Shown here: positions 15,525 to 23,454 of the stretch, piece after piece
How positions within the stretch are numbered: the first letter of the stretch is position 1
Layout of the letters: each line of letters begins with the position of its first letter
Assembly: GCA_011763485.2 (NCBI GenBank)
Contig: JAANSK020111127.1
Span: forward strand, 39,927 to 103,926
Source of the DNA: Isoetes engelmannii
Taxonomy: Eukaryota; Streptophyta; Lycopodiopsida; Isoetales; Isoetaceae
Reading direction: 5' to 3'
Length of the DNA stretch: 64,000 nucleotides
Program-made: the position numbers and the translations under genes
The notes under the pieces: generated by a model
What the model saw: only the letters and a program-made list of their open reading frames with translations
Databases searched by the model: none
What the model was told of the DNA's origin: nothing

Positions 15525-16571
15525 ATGCGCTACCTGATTGCATTGCTGCTGCTTTTCTCTTCTTCCGTGAGCTGGGCCGCGGGGAAGTGCGGGGAGTCTC
15601 TGGGATTCCTGGAGGGGCCTGGCACCGTCCAGACCCGTTACATCATCCACAACAACGAGATCCGGAATTACGCGTTTTTCACGCCACGCGGAGTTCCAGA
15701 CAAGAGCCCGCTAATCGTCCTATTGCATCCCTACGGCAGCACCGGGAGCTTGTTCTCGAACTACGTCGACGTACCCCAAATTGCCCATGAACGGTGTGCG
15801 ATCGTCATCGCTCCGAGCGGCAACGCACTGGCCTGGAACGCCGGCAGCGCCAAGACGGGATCGACCTCGGATGACGTCAGCTTCATCATGGCGGCGATCG
15901 CCGACTACAAGAGCCGAAATCCTTCGAAAGTCGATGCCGATCGGCAGTACCTGCTGGGCATGAGCAACGGCGGGAACATGGCCTACCGGATGGCATGCGA
16001 GCGCAGCAGCAGCTTCGCGGGCATGACCGTGGTCGCCGGCAGCATGGGACGGGATGCGTTGGGTCGGATCTCCACCGATCCGGGCTACACGCCGGCATTC
16101 AGCTGCGACAATGCGGCCGACCCCCTGAAGCCCTCCCATCCCATTCCGCTGTTTGTGATCCATGGGAAGCGCGACGCGTGCCTGAAATACGACGGAGGCG
16201 CCCTGGCAGCGCCCAACGCGAGTGTCCTGATCCCGTCGGTTCCGAAGGTTGCCCAAGAGTGGGCCGCGTACAACCGCTGCCCGGAAGCCGACATCACCGT
16301 TGCCCCGGAAACACTGCGGATTCAGACGTCGGGTCCTGATGTGGGCGTTGTGTCGTGCCGAGAGATCGTGGGATGCGCTAACGGGTCCATGGTCAAGCAC
16401 TGCAGCATCGAGAAGGGTGGCCATCGGTGGCCAGGCGCAAGCCCGTTCTCGAGTCTGGTGACCTGCTCAGGCGACGGCGGTCTGGCCGGCCCTGAGGATC
16501 TGGACGCCACCCGTGAGGCCTTCCGTTTCTTCCTGGACAACAACTTCCGCCTCAGCGGGCTTCAGCCCTGA
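15525..16571 (+). CDS. Secreted esterase/depolymerase-like alpha/beta hydrolase
   Basis: 348 residues with a signal peptide (MRYLIALLLLFSSSVSWAA). LIVLLHPYG (oxyanion region), LLGMSNGGNMAY (nucleophile Ser in GxSxG), HGKRDACLKYDGG and KGGHRWPG (catalytic His) match the LpqC/PHB depolymerase/feruloyl-esterase group. Several cysteines suggest disulphides outside the cytoplasm. The leader GATACCTG at 15491 and the ATG after GGACGGAACAC fix the start. It lies on the plus strand amid minus-strand tRNAs. Natural substrate unknown. Confidence 0.78.
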   Translation: MRYLIALLLLFSSSVSWAAGKCGESLGFLEGPGTVQTRYIIHNNEIRNYAFFTPRGVPDKSPLIVLLHPYGSTGSLFSNYVDVPQIAHERCAIVIAPSGNALAWNAGSAKTGSTSDDVSFIMAAIADYKSRNPSKVDADRQYLLGMSNGGNMAYRMACERSSSFAGMTVVAGSMGRDALGRISTDPGYTPAFSCDNAADPLKPSHPIPLFVIHGKRDACLKYDGGALAAPNASVLIPSVPKVAQEWAAYNRCPEADITVAPETLRIQTSGPDVGVVSCREIVGCANGSMVKHCSIEKGGHRWPGASPFSSLVTCSGDGGLAGPEDLDATREAFRFFLDNNFRLSGLQP

Positions 16572-16581
16572 GGTGATTACA

Positions 16582-16656
16582 TGGCGTTCCCGAGGGGTGT
16601 CGATCCCCTTCCTTCAGGTTGAGAACCTGGAGTCCTAGCCGGTAGACGACGGGAAC
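16582..16656 (-). tRNA. tRNA-Glu(CUC)
   Basis: Acceptor GTTCCCG/CGGGAAC, loop TTCTCAA, discriminator G, CCA encoded. The T-loop reads ATCGACA, so the usual TTC is changed. Confidence 0.88.
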
Positions 16657-16663
16657 AAACGGT

Positions 16664-16739
16664 TGGTGGAATCGGCGGGGATCGAACCCGCGGCCTCTGC
16701 ATTGCGAACGCAGCGCTCTCCCAGCTGAGCTACGACCCC
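16664..16739 (-). tRNA. tRNA-Ala(CGC)
   Basis: Full cloverleaf, loop TTCGCAA, CCA encoded; eight bases from tRNA-Glu(CUC). Confidence 0.93.
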
Positions 16740-16755
16740 ACAGTGAATCGGTGCG

Positions 16756-16779
16756 CCCCGGAGAAATCTCCGGGGCTTT
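16756..16779 (+). terminator. Hairpin, probable plus-strand terminator
   Basis: CCCCGGAG, AAAT, CTCCGGGG then CTTTG. It could end read-through from the esterase gene. Confidence 0.5.
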
Positions 16780-16782
16780 GTT

Positions 16783-16858
16783 TGGAGCCCCCGGTGCGAA
16801 TCGGACGCACGACCTTCAGCTTCGGAGGCTGACGCTCTATCCACTGAGCTACGGGGGC
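16783..16858 (-). tRNA. tRNA-Arg(CCG)
   Basis: Full cloverleaf, GCCCCCG/CGGGGGC, loop CTCCGAA, CCA encoded, discriminator U. Confidence 0.92.
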
Positions 16859-16865
16859 AAGGCTT

Positions 16866-17279
16866 TCAAGCAAGCTGAAGGTGCTGGTCAATCTCGGCGA
16901 GATGCTCCGCGGTGATCCCGTGCCGCGTGCAGGTCACCAGGTGGGGCCAGACCACCTCGAAGTCATCCGACTGATCATCAAGCGCGACGAACAGGCCCGT
17001 ATGCCGGTGCTCTGCGCGCCACGCCAGGATCTCCGCCTGGCGCTTCAGGCGCTCACCTTCAAGAACCGGGGTCGTGCCGACAATTCGCGGCCGGATGTCT
17101 GCCGAGAAGAGATCGCGCAGCTCCTCGAGGGTGTGGTGAAGCCGCCAGGTCGAAGTGACCACCACCGAAACCGACGGTCGCGATCGGAGCCACGATTCGA
17201 AGAGGCCTCGATGCCGGAAGTCCTTCGTCAGACCTTTGGAAAGGGCGCCGTCGAAGTCGAGAAAAAGCACGGGGTTCAT
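16866..17279 (-). CDS. HAD-family phosphatase (HAD_SAK-like)
   Basis: 137 residues starting MNPVLFLDFDGALSKG, motif I of HAD phosphatases (DxDG). VTSTWRLHHTLEELR is motif II and ALDDQSDDF a motif IV-like acid pair. It resembles the HAD domain found in multidomain RNA-repair proteins (HAD_SAK). Lying in a tRNA array on an element with RNA ligase and HD-Pnk, an RNA 3'-phosphatase role is possible but inferred. GATACCG occurs upstream on the same strand at 17318-17323. Confidence 0.68.
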   Translation of the reverse strand: MNPVLFLDFDGALSKGLTKDFRHRGLFESWLRSRPSVSVVVTSTWRLHHTLEELRDLFSADIRPRIVGTTPVLEGERLKRQAEILAWRAEHRHTGLFVALDDQSDDFEVVWPHLVTCTRHGITAEHLAEIDQHLQLA

Positions 17280-17333
17280 AGGGGATCGTCGGATCTGCAG
17301 GGGGTGCGATGCCAGACGGTATCCCTTCGAAAG

Positions 17334-17418
17334 TGGTCCGCAGGGCGAGACTCGAACTCGCACACCCGTAGGCCCCGGATTTTGAGTTCGGGTTGTCTAC
17401 CAATTCCATCACCTGCGG
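17334..17418 (-). tRNA. tRNA-Leu(CAA)
   Basis: Class II tRNA with long variable arm; stem CCGAA/TCCGG around loop CTCAAAA; acceptor CCGCAGG/CCTGCGG; CCA encoded. Confidence 0.92.
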
Positions 17419-17503
17419 AAATCGTTCAGTCCGATGCCCTTCCCGGACCGGCAGATACCGCTGACCGTCAACAACTGGGCCATTTCGCCCCAAGGAGGTC
17501 AGC

Positions 17504-17818
17504 ATGGATATCACGGCATCTGTTGCGCCCAACGTCGAAGCCAGCGACAAGCTCGAATCGCTCGTCGATCGGCTGAAACTGAGGTACCCGCAGCACCGAC
17601 TTTCGTACGGCTACATCGGCAATGTAGAGCGCTGGGGAGATGATCGGTCGTTCCGCATCTTTACTCGCTACCTCAACTGTCATGGCTGCAGCGAGTGTTA
17701 CCACCTCGGAGGCTGGAGTTCCCTGAGCTTCAACGACGATCTGGAAGCACGCATCACGGCCTGGGTCAACGGACTCGACTTGAAGTATCAGAAGGGCACC
17801 TTGCTCACGGGCGCCTAG
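17504..17818 (+). CDS. Hypothetical protein, 104 aa
   Basis: No family recognised. It has a small cysteine cluster (NCHGCSECYHLGG, residues about 58-70) that may bind a metal and an otherwise mixed alpha/beta composition. It is a textbook cassette for this window: GATACCG at 17454, GTCAACA, AAGGAGG, ATG, gene, then the common UUCG terminator. Confidence 0.6.
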   Translation: MDITASVAPNVEASDKLESLVDRLKLRYPQHRLSYGYIGNVERWGDDRSFRIFTRYLNCHGCSECYHLGGWSSLSFNDDLEARITAWVNGLDLKYQKGTLLTGA

Positions 17819-17825
17819 TGGTTCC

Positions 17826-17851
17826 AAGACCTCTCTTCGGAGAGGTCTTTT
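17826..17851 (+). terminator. Common UUCG terminator, copy 1
   Basis: GACCTCTC-TTCG-GAGAGGTC then TTTTC. One of eight near-identical copies in the window. Confidence 0.9.
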
Positions 17852-17884
17852 CTTTGGTCGCCGCACTGATCTGGTGAACGGAGG

Positions 17885-17966
17885 TGGTGCCGGTTGAAGG
17901 AATCGAACCTTCGGTGTGGGATGCCTGCTTACAAGACAGGTGCTGTCGCCTCTGAGCCAAACCGGC
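17885..17966 (-). tRNA. tRNA-Thr(UGU), long variable loop
   Basis: Acceptor GCCGGTT/AACCGGC, loop CTTGTAA, CCA encoded. The variable region is about 11 bases, long for tRNA-Thr, and the D-arm is atypical. Confidence 0.8.
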
Positions 17967-17971
17967 AGAAA

Positions 17972-18048
17972 TGGTGGGCCGTGACCGACTCGAACGGTCC
18001 CCTCAACGGTTATGAGCCGCGCGCTCTCGCCAGGTGAGCTACCGGCCC
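17972..18048 (-). tRNA. tRNA(CAU), probably Ile2
   Basis: Acceptor GGGCCGG/ACGGCCC-like, loop CTCATAA, CCA encoded. Anticodon CAU could be Met or lysidine-modified Ile2. The GGGCC acceptor and anticodon-stem sequence look more like bacterial tRNA-Ile2, and a separate elongator Met lies at 26422. Confidence 0.75.
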
Positions 18049-18050
18049 GA

Positions 18051-18221
18051 TCAGGATGCAGTGAGTGCTTCGCGGAGTTCCTCAAACGTCGCAGCGTGAC
18101 GACGGAGCTTTCCGAAGCCGCGATGTCCGAGCTTGGCCTTGTTGCAACCGTTCGCTTTGTTCGGTTTGCACATCAAGCAGCCACTGCGCGAGTTCTTGGG
18201 GCGACGGCGTTTGTGGTTCAT
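18051..18221 (-). CDS. Small basic zinc-ribbon-like protein, 56 aa
   Basis: A very basic peptide, MNHKRRRPKNSRSGCLMCKP, with three cysteines (CLMC and NGC) and many Lys/Arg, suggesting nucleic-acid binding. AGAGGT precedes the ATG. It fits snugly between tRNA(CAU) and tRNA-Arg(ACG) on the same strand. Confidence 0.6.
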   Translation of the reverse strand: MNHKRRRPKNSRSGCLMCKPNKANGCNKAKLGHRGFGKLRRHAATFEELREALTAS

Positions 18222-18236
18222 CGCGACCTCTGAATG

Positions 18237-18313
18237 TGGAGCCCCCGGAGAGATTCAAACTCCCGACCTTCTGGTTCGTAGCCAAACGCTCTATTCGACT
18301 GAGCTACGGGGGC
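18237..18313 (-). tRNA. tRNA-Arg(ACG)
   Basis: Full cloverleaf, loop CTACGAA; A34 would be edited to inosine by TadA. CCA encoded, discriminator U. Confidence 0.92.
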
Positions 18314-18339
18314 GAAACGGTCGCCCCGGCCGGGGCGGA

Positions 18340-18627
18340 TCATGCAGGAGCCGTGTCGGGGATCTTCATCCGATGCGGGTTCTGCTGGGCGAAGCGTTCG
18401 AAATCACGAACGCGGTTCCGAATGGCGTGTCGATGGTCGTGACCGATCATCTCGGAATCCGCGGCGCACAGGGCGCGGAGGTAGGCATTGAGCGCTGATG
18501 CAGCGAACAGATCGCGGGCCCGAAAAATGAAGACGGGCTCGTCATCGGGGATGGGCTGGCCACTCGCGCGATTGACGAGACGCCCTTGTTCGGTGACGTC
18601 GTACTTTGGTTCCTGTTCGATTCGCAT
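18340..18627 (-). CDS. Hypothetical protein, 95 aa
   Basis: Starts MRIEQEPKYDVTEQG. The middle (PDDEPVFIFRARDLFAASAL) resembles small phage/plasmid proteins of unknown function. No membrane segment. It is the last gene of a compact minus-strand run with the zinc-ribbon, M23-like and HD-like genes. Confidence 0.55.
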   Translation of the reverse strand: MRIEQEPKYDVTEQGRLVNRASGQPIPDDEPVFIFRARDLFAASALNAYLRALCAADSEMIGHDHRHAIRNRVRDFERFAQQNPHRMKIPDTAPA

Positions 18628-18637
18628 CGCGGCGTCC

Positions 18638-18853
18638 TCAGTTGGTTCCGAGCAATCCGTGACAGCTGTTGCAGCCGTAAGCCAGGTTGTCGGTCCACAG
18701 ATCCCGGCTTCCGCAGTGCCTGCACCGCCCGGTGTAGTCCCCCACAGGTTCTCCATTCGGGTTGTTCCGTCGGCGCAACTCGTCGAGCTGTCTCTGATCG
18801 GCTGGTATCTCGGGGGGAAGGATTCCGAACCCGCGTTCCTTGTATTCAGGCAT
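18638..18853 (-). CDS. Small zinc-ribbon protein, 71 aa
   Basis: The C-terminal half carries CRHCGSRDLW and YGCNSCHG, two CxxC knuckles 14 residues apart that should bind one zinc. The N-terminus is charged. The start overlaps the end of the M23-like gene by 8 bases. Likely a nucleic-acid or protein adaptor; function unknown. Confidence 0.6.
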   Translation of the reverse strand: MPEYKERGFGILPPEIPADQRQLDELRRRNNPNGEPVGDYTGRCRHCGSRDLWTDNLAYGCNSCHGLLGTN

Positions 18854-19403
18854 CTCGCAGCACCCCCTGCGCTCTTGCAGCTCTGAGAAGGTAGTCGGTG
18901 GGGTCTAGCAGCCCCGCCGGTTGAGGTTGCCCTGGATGCCACTCCGCAGCGTTCGCAGGGGGCGCGGCGTAGCGCTCAAAGTGCAGCATCGTCATCGGGC
19001 GACCCTTGTCCGCTTTGAGGACAGGGGTAACGCATCCCAGGATGTTTCCCTCCCCTACGGGGTAGCCGTCGGGGATGTTGAATGCGAGGGGCGCAATCTC
19101 CCCATACAGAGCCGCTGAGCCGTCCTGGAGCTCAATGAGAGCGGCGAACGTGGCGCGCCACCAGGGGCTTCCGACTTCAGGACCAGTGAACTGGAAGAAG
19201 CCGCGGAAGATCCCGGGCTCGCAGGCATAGACCAGTGTGCCCTCAGGGACGTAGAGATCGACCCCCTCATGCACGTGGTGCTTCCTGGGAAAACCGAAGC
19301 TGCCTGGGTGGGTGCCCATCGGGAGGATCACGCCTTCACCGGCCGGGAGGATGAGATCCTCTCGTGCGGGGATGACCGTGCGGGTGTCGACCGGGAATCG
19401 CAT
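18846..19403 (-). CDS. M23/LytM-fold peptidase-like protein
   Basis: 185 residues. HEGVDLYVPEGTLVYACEPG matches the first zinc motif (HxxxD) and turn of M23 endopeptidases, and MLHFERY stands where HxHFE is expected. The first His of that pair is Met here, so the catalytic His may be missing and the protein may be inactive or use the fold differently. No signal peptide. The ATG shares a base with the upstream stop (TGATG). Confidence 0.6.
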   Translation of the reverse strand: MRFPVDTRTVIPAREDLILPAGEGVILPMGTHPGSFGFPRKHHVHEGVDLYVPEGTLVYACEPGIFRGFFQFTGPEVGSPWWRATFAALIELQDGSAALYGEIAPLAFNIPDGYPVGEGNILGCVTPVLKADKGRPMTMLHFERYAAPPANAAEWHPGQPQPAGLLDPTDYLLRAARAQGVLRDA

Positions 19404-19951
19404 CAGGCCGCCATGACCTCGAAAGCCTTCTCGAGATCGCCGGCCATCGAGACATCGGTCAACTCGGCCGCTTCATTCGAGGAGATGGACAGACGTTCCA
19501 GCCAGGCTTGAAAGTAGCGCGTGAGTTCGAGATGACGCTCGGCCGAGAAATGATCGCCGGCGTGCAGCAGGAAGTCCTTGCGGTTTTGAACCTTGTCGGC
19601 CACGAGCAGGGTATTCACCGACGGGATCAACGACAGCGGGATCTGGTCTCCCCGGACGATGCCGGCCCGCGAAAGGGAGGCGTTAGCTGTCGCCCGGTAC
19701 TCCATTGCGATCAGCAGGCTGGCCGGGGCCGCGCCGGCGATCCGTGAAGGGTCGGAGACGGTTGCAGCCAGATCACTATCGCTCTGGACCAGGGGGTGAA
19801 GGCACCAGGCCTTCATCTCTGTTGCCGAGGCCCCGAGGTGGTTCAGGATTCGAAGACCTTCATGGATGTGGTTCATCAGCGGCAGCCCAAAGCGTCGCGA
19901 GGTACGATCGGCGTAATGCTTCAGGATGAGCTGGTATTCGGTACAGGTCAT
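19403..19951 (-). CDS. HD-superfamily-like protein
   Basis: 182 residues. LPLMNHIHEGLRIL, WCLHPLVQSDSDL and LLVADKVQNRKDFLLH are spaced like the metal ligands of HD-type proteins found in large phages, though a strict HD pair is not seen. No substrate can be inferred. The start has GGAGGCGCT before ATG and GTCAGCA further up, with TTGACC-17-TACAAT as promoter. Confidence 0.5.
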   Translation of the reverse strand: MTCTEYQLILKHYADRTSRRFGLPLMNHIHEGLRILNHLGASATEMKAWCLHPLVQSDSDLAATVSDPSRIAGAAPASLLIAMEYRATANASLSRAGIVRGDQIPLSLIPSVNTLLVADKVQNRKDFLLHAGDHFSAERHLELTRYFQAWLERLSISSNEAAELTDVSMAGDLEKAFEVMAA

Positions 19952-19970
19952 AGCGCCTCCATTGCTGACC

Positions 19971-19988
19971 ATTGTATTTTAGCGCAAT
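19971..19988 (-). promoter_or_regulatory. ATTGTAC-type motif and promoter
   Basis: ATTG, ten bases, CAAT. On the minus strand TACAAT has TTGACC 17 bases upstream, the best -35 match in this motif family; it drives the 19951 operon. Confidence 0.55.
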
Positions 19989-20328
19989 AGAAGGTCAAGG
20001 AGAACAATCGGCCTGAGACTACAGCCGATGCACCCGCACATTTGCTGGATTATCCGCACGTTGCAGCGCGCGGTTCCCAGCGTGTCCACGACCTCATGGT
20101 CGTTCGCGGGCAAGGCTGCCGTTTTTGGTGAGGTCTGGCGGGGACCATGAGGGCAGCTACTCTACGTTTCCGCTACCGTGGACCTTGCGGGCCCCAAGGG
20201 TTCGACCCCTCCGTGCGCATTCACATAGAACCCCTTCCGCTTGCGACTTTGGGGGCACCGCATTCGGATCGCTCCGTGCGGCTTTAAGCCTCTTTCACTG
20301 CACCTCAGCAGGACGTCTTTGCATTTCG
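19989..20328. other. Gene-free stretch in the tRNA array
   Basis: No tRNA fold and no coding frame with a ribosome site seen. Contains GC-rich inverted repeats only. Confidence 0.3.
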
Positions 20329-20400
20329 AGTAAGTGCCGGAATCGAACCGGCTACCTACGGCTTAGAAGGCCGCCGCTCTACCAGATGAGCTAACTTGAT
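20329..20400 (-). tRNA. tRNA-Arg(UCU)-like, weak acceptor
   Basis: D, anticodon (loop CTTCTAA) and T arms are good, but the acceptor ATCAAGT/ACTTACT has two mismatches and no CCA is encoded. A second UCU gene, possibly decaying. Confidence 0.6.
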
Positions 20401-20908
20401 TTCCCTGAACGAGCGCCCTGCTGTGGGCCGACTGCCTTTTGAGCTGCCGGATGCCACCCGTTCCTGCCTTTCACCCGCCGGTTACTTAGCTGCGCTCCTC
20501 GATCACGTTCCGGCATCTTCGCCGGCCCGCGTCCGATCACGCTGCGTGCGCCCTCGCTTGCGAGGCTTGGACTGCACTGCTACCCCTTACCACGCGGCTT
20601 CGACGGTTTGCCTGACAGGTTCCAGGTGGCGCCCGGATCGTACGCCCCGTTTCAACGGCACTCCTTGCGAAGTGTCGCCGTCCGGTAGACGAACTGATGA
20701 CCCATCCTCGTCTTGCTCCGCGGCTGCCGCTCTGGGCGACAGCTGAAGGCGAGGCTTGCGAACTTCAGGAGGTGTTTCCACCACCGAAGGCCCTGGGAGG
20801 CCTCCTATATCCCTGGTTGCCCAGGTTTCTCCCCGTTCGCGGGGATCTCACGCCGCCGGCAAGCCGACGTCGGTCGAATCTCAGGCACGCTTCTGCGCGC
20901 CGAAAGGT
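20401..20908. other. Gene-free stretch in the tRNA array
   Basis: About 500 bases without a supported gene. A perfect hairpin CCCCG-TTCG-CGGGG sits at 20831-20844. No tRNA signature found. Confidence 0.3.
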
Positions 20909-20986
20909 TGGTCTAAGCGACGGGATTCGAACCCATGACCCCCTGCGCCCAAGGCAGGTGCGCTACCAGGCTGCGCCACGCTCAGA
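20909..20986 (-). tRNA. tRNA-Pro(UGG)
   Basis: Full cloverleaf, loop CTTGGGC, TCTGAGC/GCTTAGA, CCA encoded. Confidence 0.92.
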
Positions 20987-20997
20987 ACCTTTGATGG

Positions 20998-21074
20998 TGG
21001 TCGGGGTGACAGGAGTTGAACCTGCGACCTCGTGCTCCCGAAGCACGCGCTCTGCCAAGCTGAGCTACACCCCG
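20998..21074 (-). tRNA. tRNA-Pro(CGG)
   Basis: Full cloverleaf, CGGGGTG/CACCCCG, loop TTCGGGA, CCA encoded. Confidence 0.94.
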
Positions 21075-21082
21075 AATGACGG

Positions 21083-21159
21083 TGGATCAGGGGGCTGGAT
21101 TCGAACCAGCGCATAACCAGGGTCAAATCCTGGTGCCTTACCAGCTTGGCGACCCCTGA
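21083..21159 (-). tRNA. tRNA-Gln(UUG)
   Basis: TCAGGGG/CCCCTGA, loop ATTTGAC, discriminator U, CCA encoded. Confidence 0.93.
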
Positions 21160-21208
21160 ACGGGAAAATGCGGATACCTGCCGTGTGGTCAACACACCCG
21201 GAGGTCCC

Positions 21209-21445
21209 ATGAAAGTCAATCACGCAATCAAGAAGCTCGGCACCGGCGCATCCATCGAGGCCAATCAGCGCGCCCTCTACCCTGATCTGAAGCAGGGTGT
21301 GATCTGGGGCGTCGATGAGTACGGTGTCGACTGCCTGGTTTCCAGCTCGGACGGCAAGTCGGACGCATTCATCGTCAAGGCAGTCGGCTGGCTTCTCGCC
21401 AAGCCCGATCCTGCCAATCCACACCCGGCAGAGTTCGCCTGGTGA
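21209..21445 (+). CDS. Hypothetical protein, 78 aa
   Basis: Unrecognised small protein (MKVNHAIKKLGTGASIEANQ). A standard cassette: GATACC at 21173, GTCAACA, CCGGAGG, ATG, gene, then its own terminator. Opposite strand to the surrounding tRNAs. Confidence 0.6.
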   Translation: MKVNHAIKKLGTGASIEANQRALYPDLKQGVIWGVDEYGVDCLVSSSDGKSDAFIVKAVGWLLAKPDPANPHPAEFAW

Positions 21446-21448
21446 TTC

Positions 21449-21475
21449 AAAGCCCCTATCTTTAGGGGCTTTTTC
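21449..21475 (+). terminator. Intrinsic terminator
   Basis: AAGCCCCTA, TCT, TTAGGGGCTT then TTTC. Confidence 0.85.
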
Positions 21476-21477
21476 AA

Positions 21478-21553
21478 TGGATCAGGGGGAAGGGTTCGAA
21501 CCTCCGACATGCTGGATCAGAGCCAGCTGTTCTGCCAACTGAACTACCCCTGA
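21478..21553 (-). tRNA. tRNA-Gln(CUG)
   Basis: TCAGGGG acceptor, loop CTCTGAT, CCA encoded. Confidence 0.93.
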
Positions 21554-21568
21554 GTTGCTGCTTTTGAA

Positions 21569-21656
21569 TGGTGCCGACGGGGAGATTCGAACTCCCACGG
21601 GATCTCTCCCGTCTGGTTCTGAGCCAGGTGCGTCTTCCAGGTTCCGCCACATCGGC
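21569..21656 (-). tRNA. tRNA-Leu(CAG)
   Basis: Class II, loop CTCAGAA, GCCGATG/CGTCGGC, CCA encoded. Confidence 0.92.
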
Positions 21657-22007
21657 ATGAAGAAAGCCGAGATGATCCCAGCCAGCTGGGGACGCGTCGC
21701 GCCCTGCCAGCCCCGGAGACTTCACCTCGGGTGTTGCGTTGCGTCGTGACCCTGACGTGGGTGCAGCAAATGCTCCTGTGAGTCCATCGATCTTGATCCG
21801 CGAGCGAATGCGCTGCGCCTTCGATCACCGAGTGTGATCTGGGATAGGTCCTCGACCTGCTCGTACACCATTCCGGAAATCAATCCGGTTCGGATCGGGC
21901 GATCCTCCTCCACCTTATGGGGGTGGCGTGCCTTTCAGGCGTGGCGTCCTGAGTACCCTGAGCAAGCGAGGCAGTGGTTACGCCAGCACCACCTGGCGGC
22001 CAAAGGT
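21657..22007. other. Gene-free stretch in the tRNA array
   Basis: A minus-strand frame of 63 codons (21722-21913, GTG start) was considered, but its codon content gives no support. No tRNA fold seen. Confidence 0.3.
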
Positions 22008-22093
22008 TGGAGCGGGGTAGGGGAATCGAACCCCTCTTGGCGTAATGCCCGACTGCTTGGAAGGCAGCGGCCTAACCGATCGGCCAACCCCGC
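22008..22093 (-). tRNA. tRNA-Gly(UCC) with long variable arm
   Basis: GCGGGGT/ACCCCGC, stem GCTGC/GCAGT around CTTCCAA, U73, CCA encoded. The region between anticodon and T stems is about 16 bases and can fold (GGC-ATTAC-GCC), unlike normal class I tRNA-Gly. Confidence 0.85.
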
Positions 22094-22128
22094 GAAACTA
22101 AGACGTCGTGATGGACGTGAACTTGAAG

Positions 22129-22204
22129 TGGTGGGTTGCCCGAGAATCGAACTCGGAACCTCGGGAGTAAGAGTCCCATGCTCTGCCAATTGAGCTAACA
22201 ACCC
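22129..22204 (-). tRNA. tRNA-Lys(CUU)
   Basis: GGGTTGT/GCAACCC, loop CTCTTAC, CCA encoded. Confidence 0.93.
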
Positions 22205-22212
22205 GTTGAAGC

Positions 22213-22298
22213 TGGTGCCGTGGTCGGGACTCGAACCCGAATGAATTTCTTCGCTGCCACCTCAAGACAGTGTGTCTACCTGGTTCCACCACCACGGC
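22213..22298 (-). tRNA. tRNA-Leu(GAG)
   Basis: Class II; stem CTGTC/GGCAG around TTGAGGT; GCCGTGG/CCACGGC; CCA encoded. Confidence 0.9.
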
Positions 22299-22372
22299 AC
22301 GGATGAATCGCGCGCTCGTCGAGCGCTTTGCGGCAGACGCCTCTGTGAGGCCGTTTGCCGACTGAAATGCGA

Positions 22373-22448
22373 TGGGGTGACTGACGGGGATCGAACCCGT
22401 TTCCTCTCGGATCACAGCCGAGGACATAACCAATCTGCCACAGCCACC
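22373..22448 (-). tRNA. tRNA-His(GUG)
   Basis: Loop CTGTGAT; the extra G-1 opposite C73 that marks tRNA-His is encoded; CCA encoded. Confidence 0.93.
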
Positions 22449-22515
22449 ATCGAACCTGAGACGAGGGTTTCAGCCTCGAGCGGATACCTGAGGGGAACAC
22501 CCTTGGTGTCCCATC

Positions 22516-23370
22516 ATGAAGACCCTGACCATCACGCCCCGGGAGGGGCTGAAATTCGGATTCACGAACGAGATCCCGCGCTACTGGTTCGCCGGAGATC
22601 CGTTTCGGACCCGGCTATTCGACGCCGATTCGGTCCTGACGCCGTGCGCCGAGAAGCTGTTCATCAACTGCGTTCGCGCCTATCGGGATGAGATCTCCGA
22701 TCCGGTCCTGCGTGAGCAGGTCGCGGCGTTCATTCGCCAGGAAGGTCAGCACAGCCGACAGCACACGGAGGCCAACCAGCGGCTGAAGGACCAGGGCATC
22801 GACATCGATGCGATCGACCGGCACTACGCGCGACTGGATGAGCGCCTGCGCTCGTGGTTCCCGCGATCTGTTGCGATCGCGGTGACGGCTGCGAACGAAT
22901 ACCTGACCGCGGTCACCGCTCGCGCGTTCATGGAGAACATCGGGCACCTCGAGTCGGCTGATCCGAGGATCTTCGCCCTCTACGCCTGGCACTGTGCGGA
23001 GGAGCTGGAACACCGGTCGGTCTGCTTCGACGTCATGCAGAAGGTCGCCGGCGTCGGGTACTTCGGCCGCGTCATGGCGATGCTGATCAGCACGCCGATG
23101 TTCAGCTGGCGCCTGTCCAGGACGCTGAGCTTGATGCTGAAGGCCGATGGCTACTCGTTCTTGCGTCGGCTTTCACTGATGTTCCACGGATGCGCCTGGA
23201 TGTACGGGAAGAGCGGCCTCACGAGATTCGAGATCGGGGACTACTTCGCCTACTTCAGGCCCGGTTTTCACCCGTCGCAACTGGATGTCACCGGCGGAGG
23301 ATACGAACGCTGGAAGTCCGCATTCGATCGCACGGGCGATCCGCTGGAGGCGGCTGAAGCGCTGCGCTGA
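22516..23370 (+). CDS. Metal-dependent hydrolase of the PF10118 type
   Basis: 284 residues. FIRQEGQHSRQH and WHCAEELEHRSVCFDV give the paired E-x-x-H motifs of a ferritin-like di-metal four-helix bundle, the pattern of predicted metal-dependent hydrolases (PF10118). Substrate unknown in general. A helical C-terminal part includes two hydrophobic stretches. GATACCTG lies at 22483. It is a plus-strand gene within the minus-strand tRNA array. Confidence 0.8.
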   Translation: MKTLTITPREGLKFGFTNEIPRYWFAGDPFRTRLFDADSVLTPCAEKLFINCVRAYRDEISDPVLREQVAAFIRQEGQHSRQHTEANQRLKDQGIDIDAIDRHYARLDERLRSWFPRSVAIAVTAANEYLTAVTARAFMENIGHLESADPRIFALYAWHCAEELEHRSVCFDVMQKVAGVGYFGRVMAMLISTPMFSWRLSRTLSLMLKADGYSFLRRLSLMFHGCAWMYGKSGLTRFEIGDYFAYFRPGFHPSQLDVTGGGYERWKSAFDRTGDPLEAAEALR

Positions 23371-23377
23371 TTGCTGA

Positions 23378-23454
23378 TGGAGGCCAGGGCCGGATTCGAA
23401 CCGACGGACATGCGCTTTGCAGGCGCAGGGTTTGAGCCGCTCACCCACCTGGCC
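23378..23454 (-). tRNA. tRNA-Cys(GCA)
   Basis: GGCCAGG/CCTGGCC, U73, loop CTGCAAA, CCA encoded. Confidence 0.92.

Noticed and set aside
20824-20852. CRISPR-repeat-like hairpin (CCCCG-TTCG-CGGGG flanked by similar bases)
   Set aside because: Only one copy, without spacing partners, and flanks differ from the repeats at 50943-51094; treated as a chance UUCG hairpin.
21722-21913. 63-codon minus-strand frame between tRNAs
   Set aside because: GTG start, no cassette leader, composition unlike a protein; too weak to annotate.
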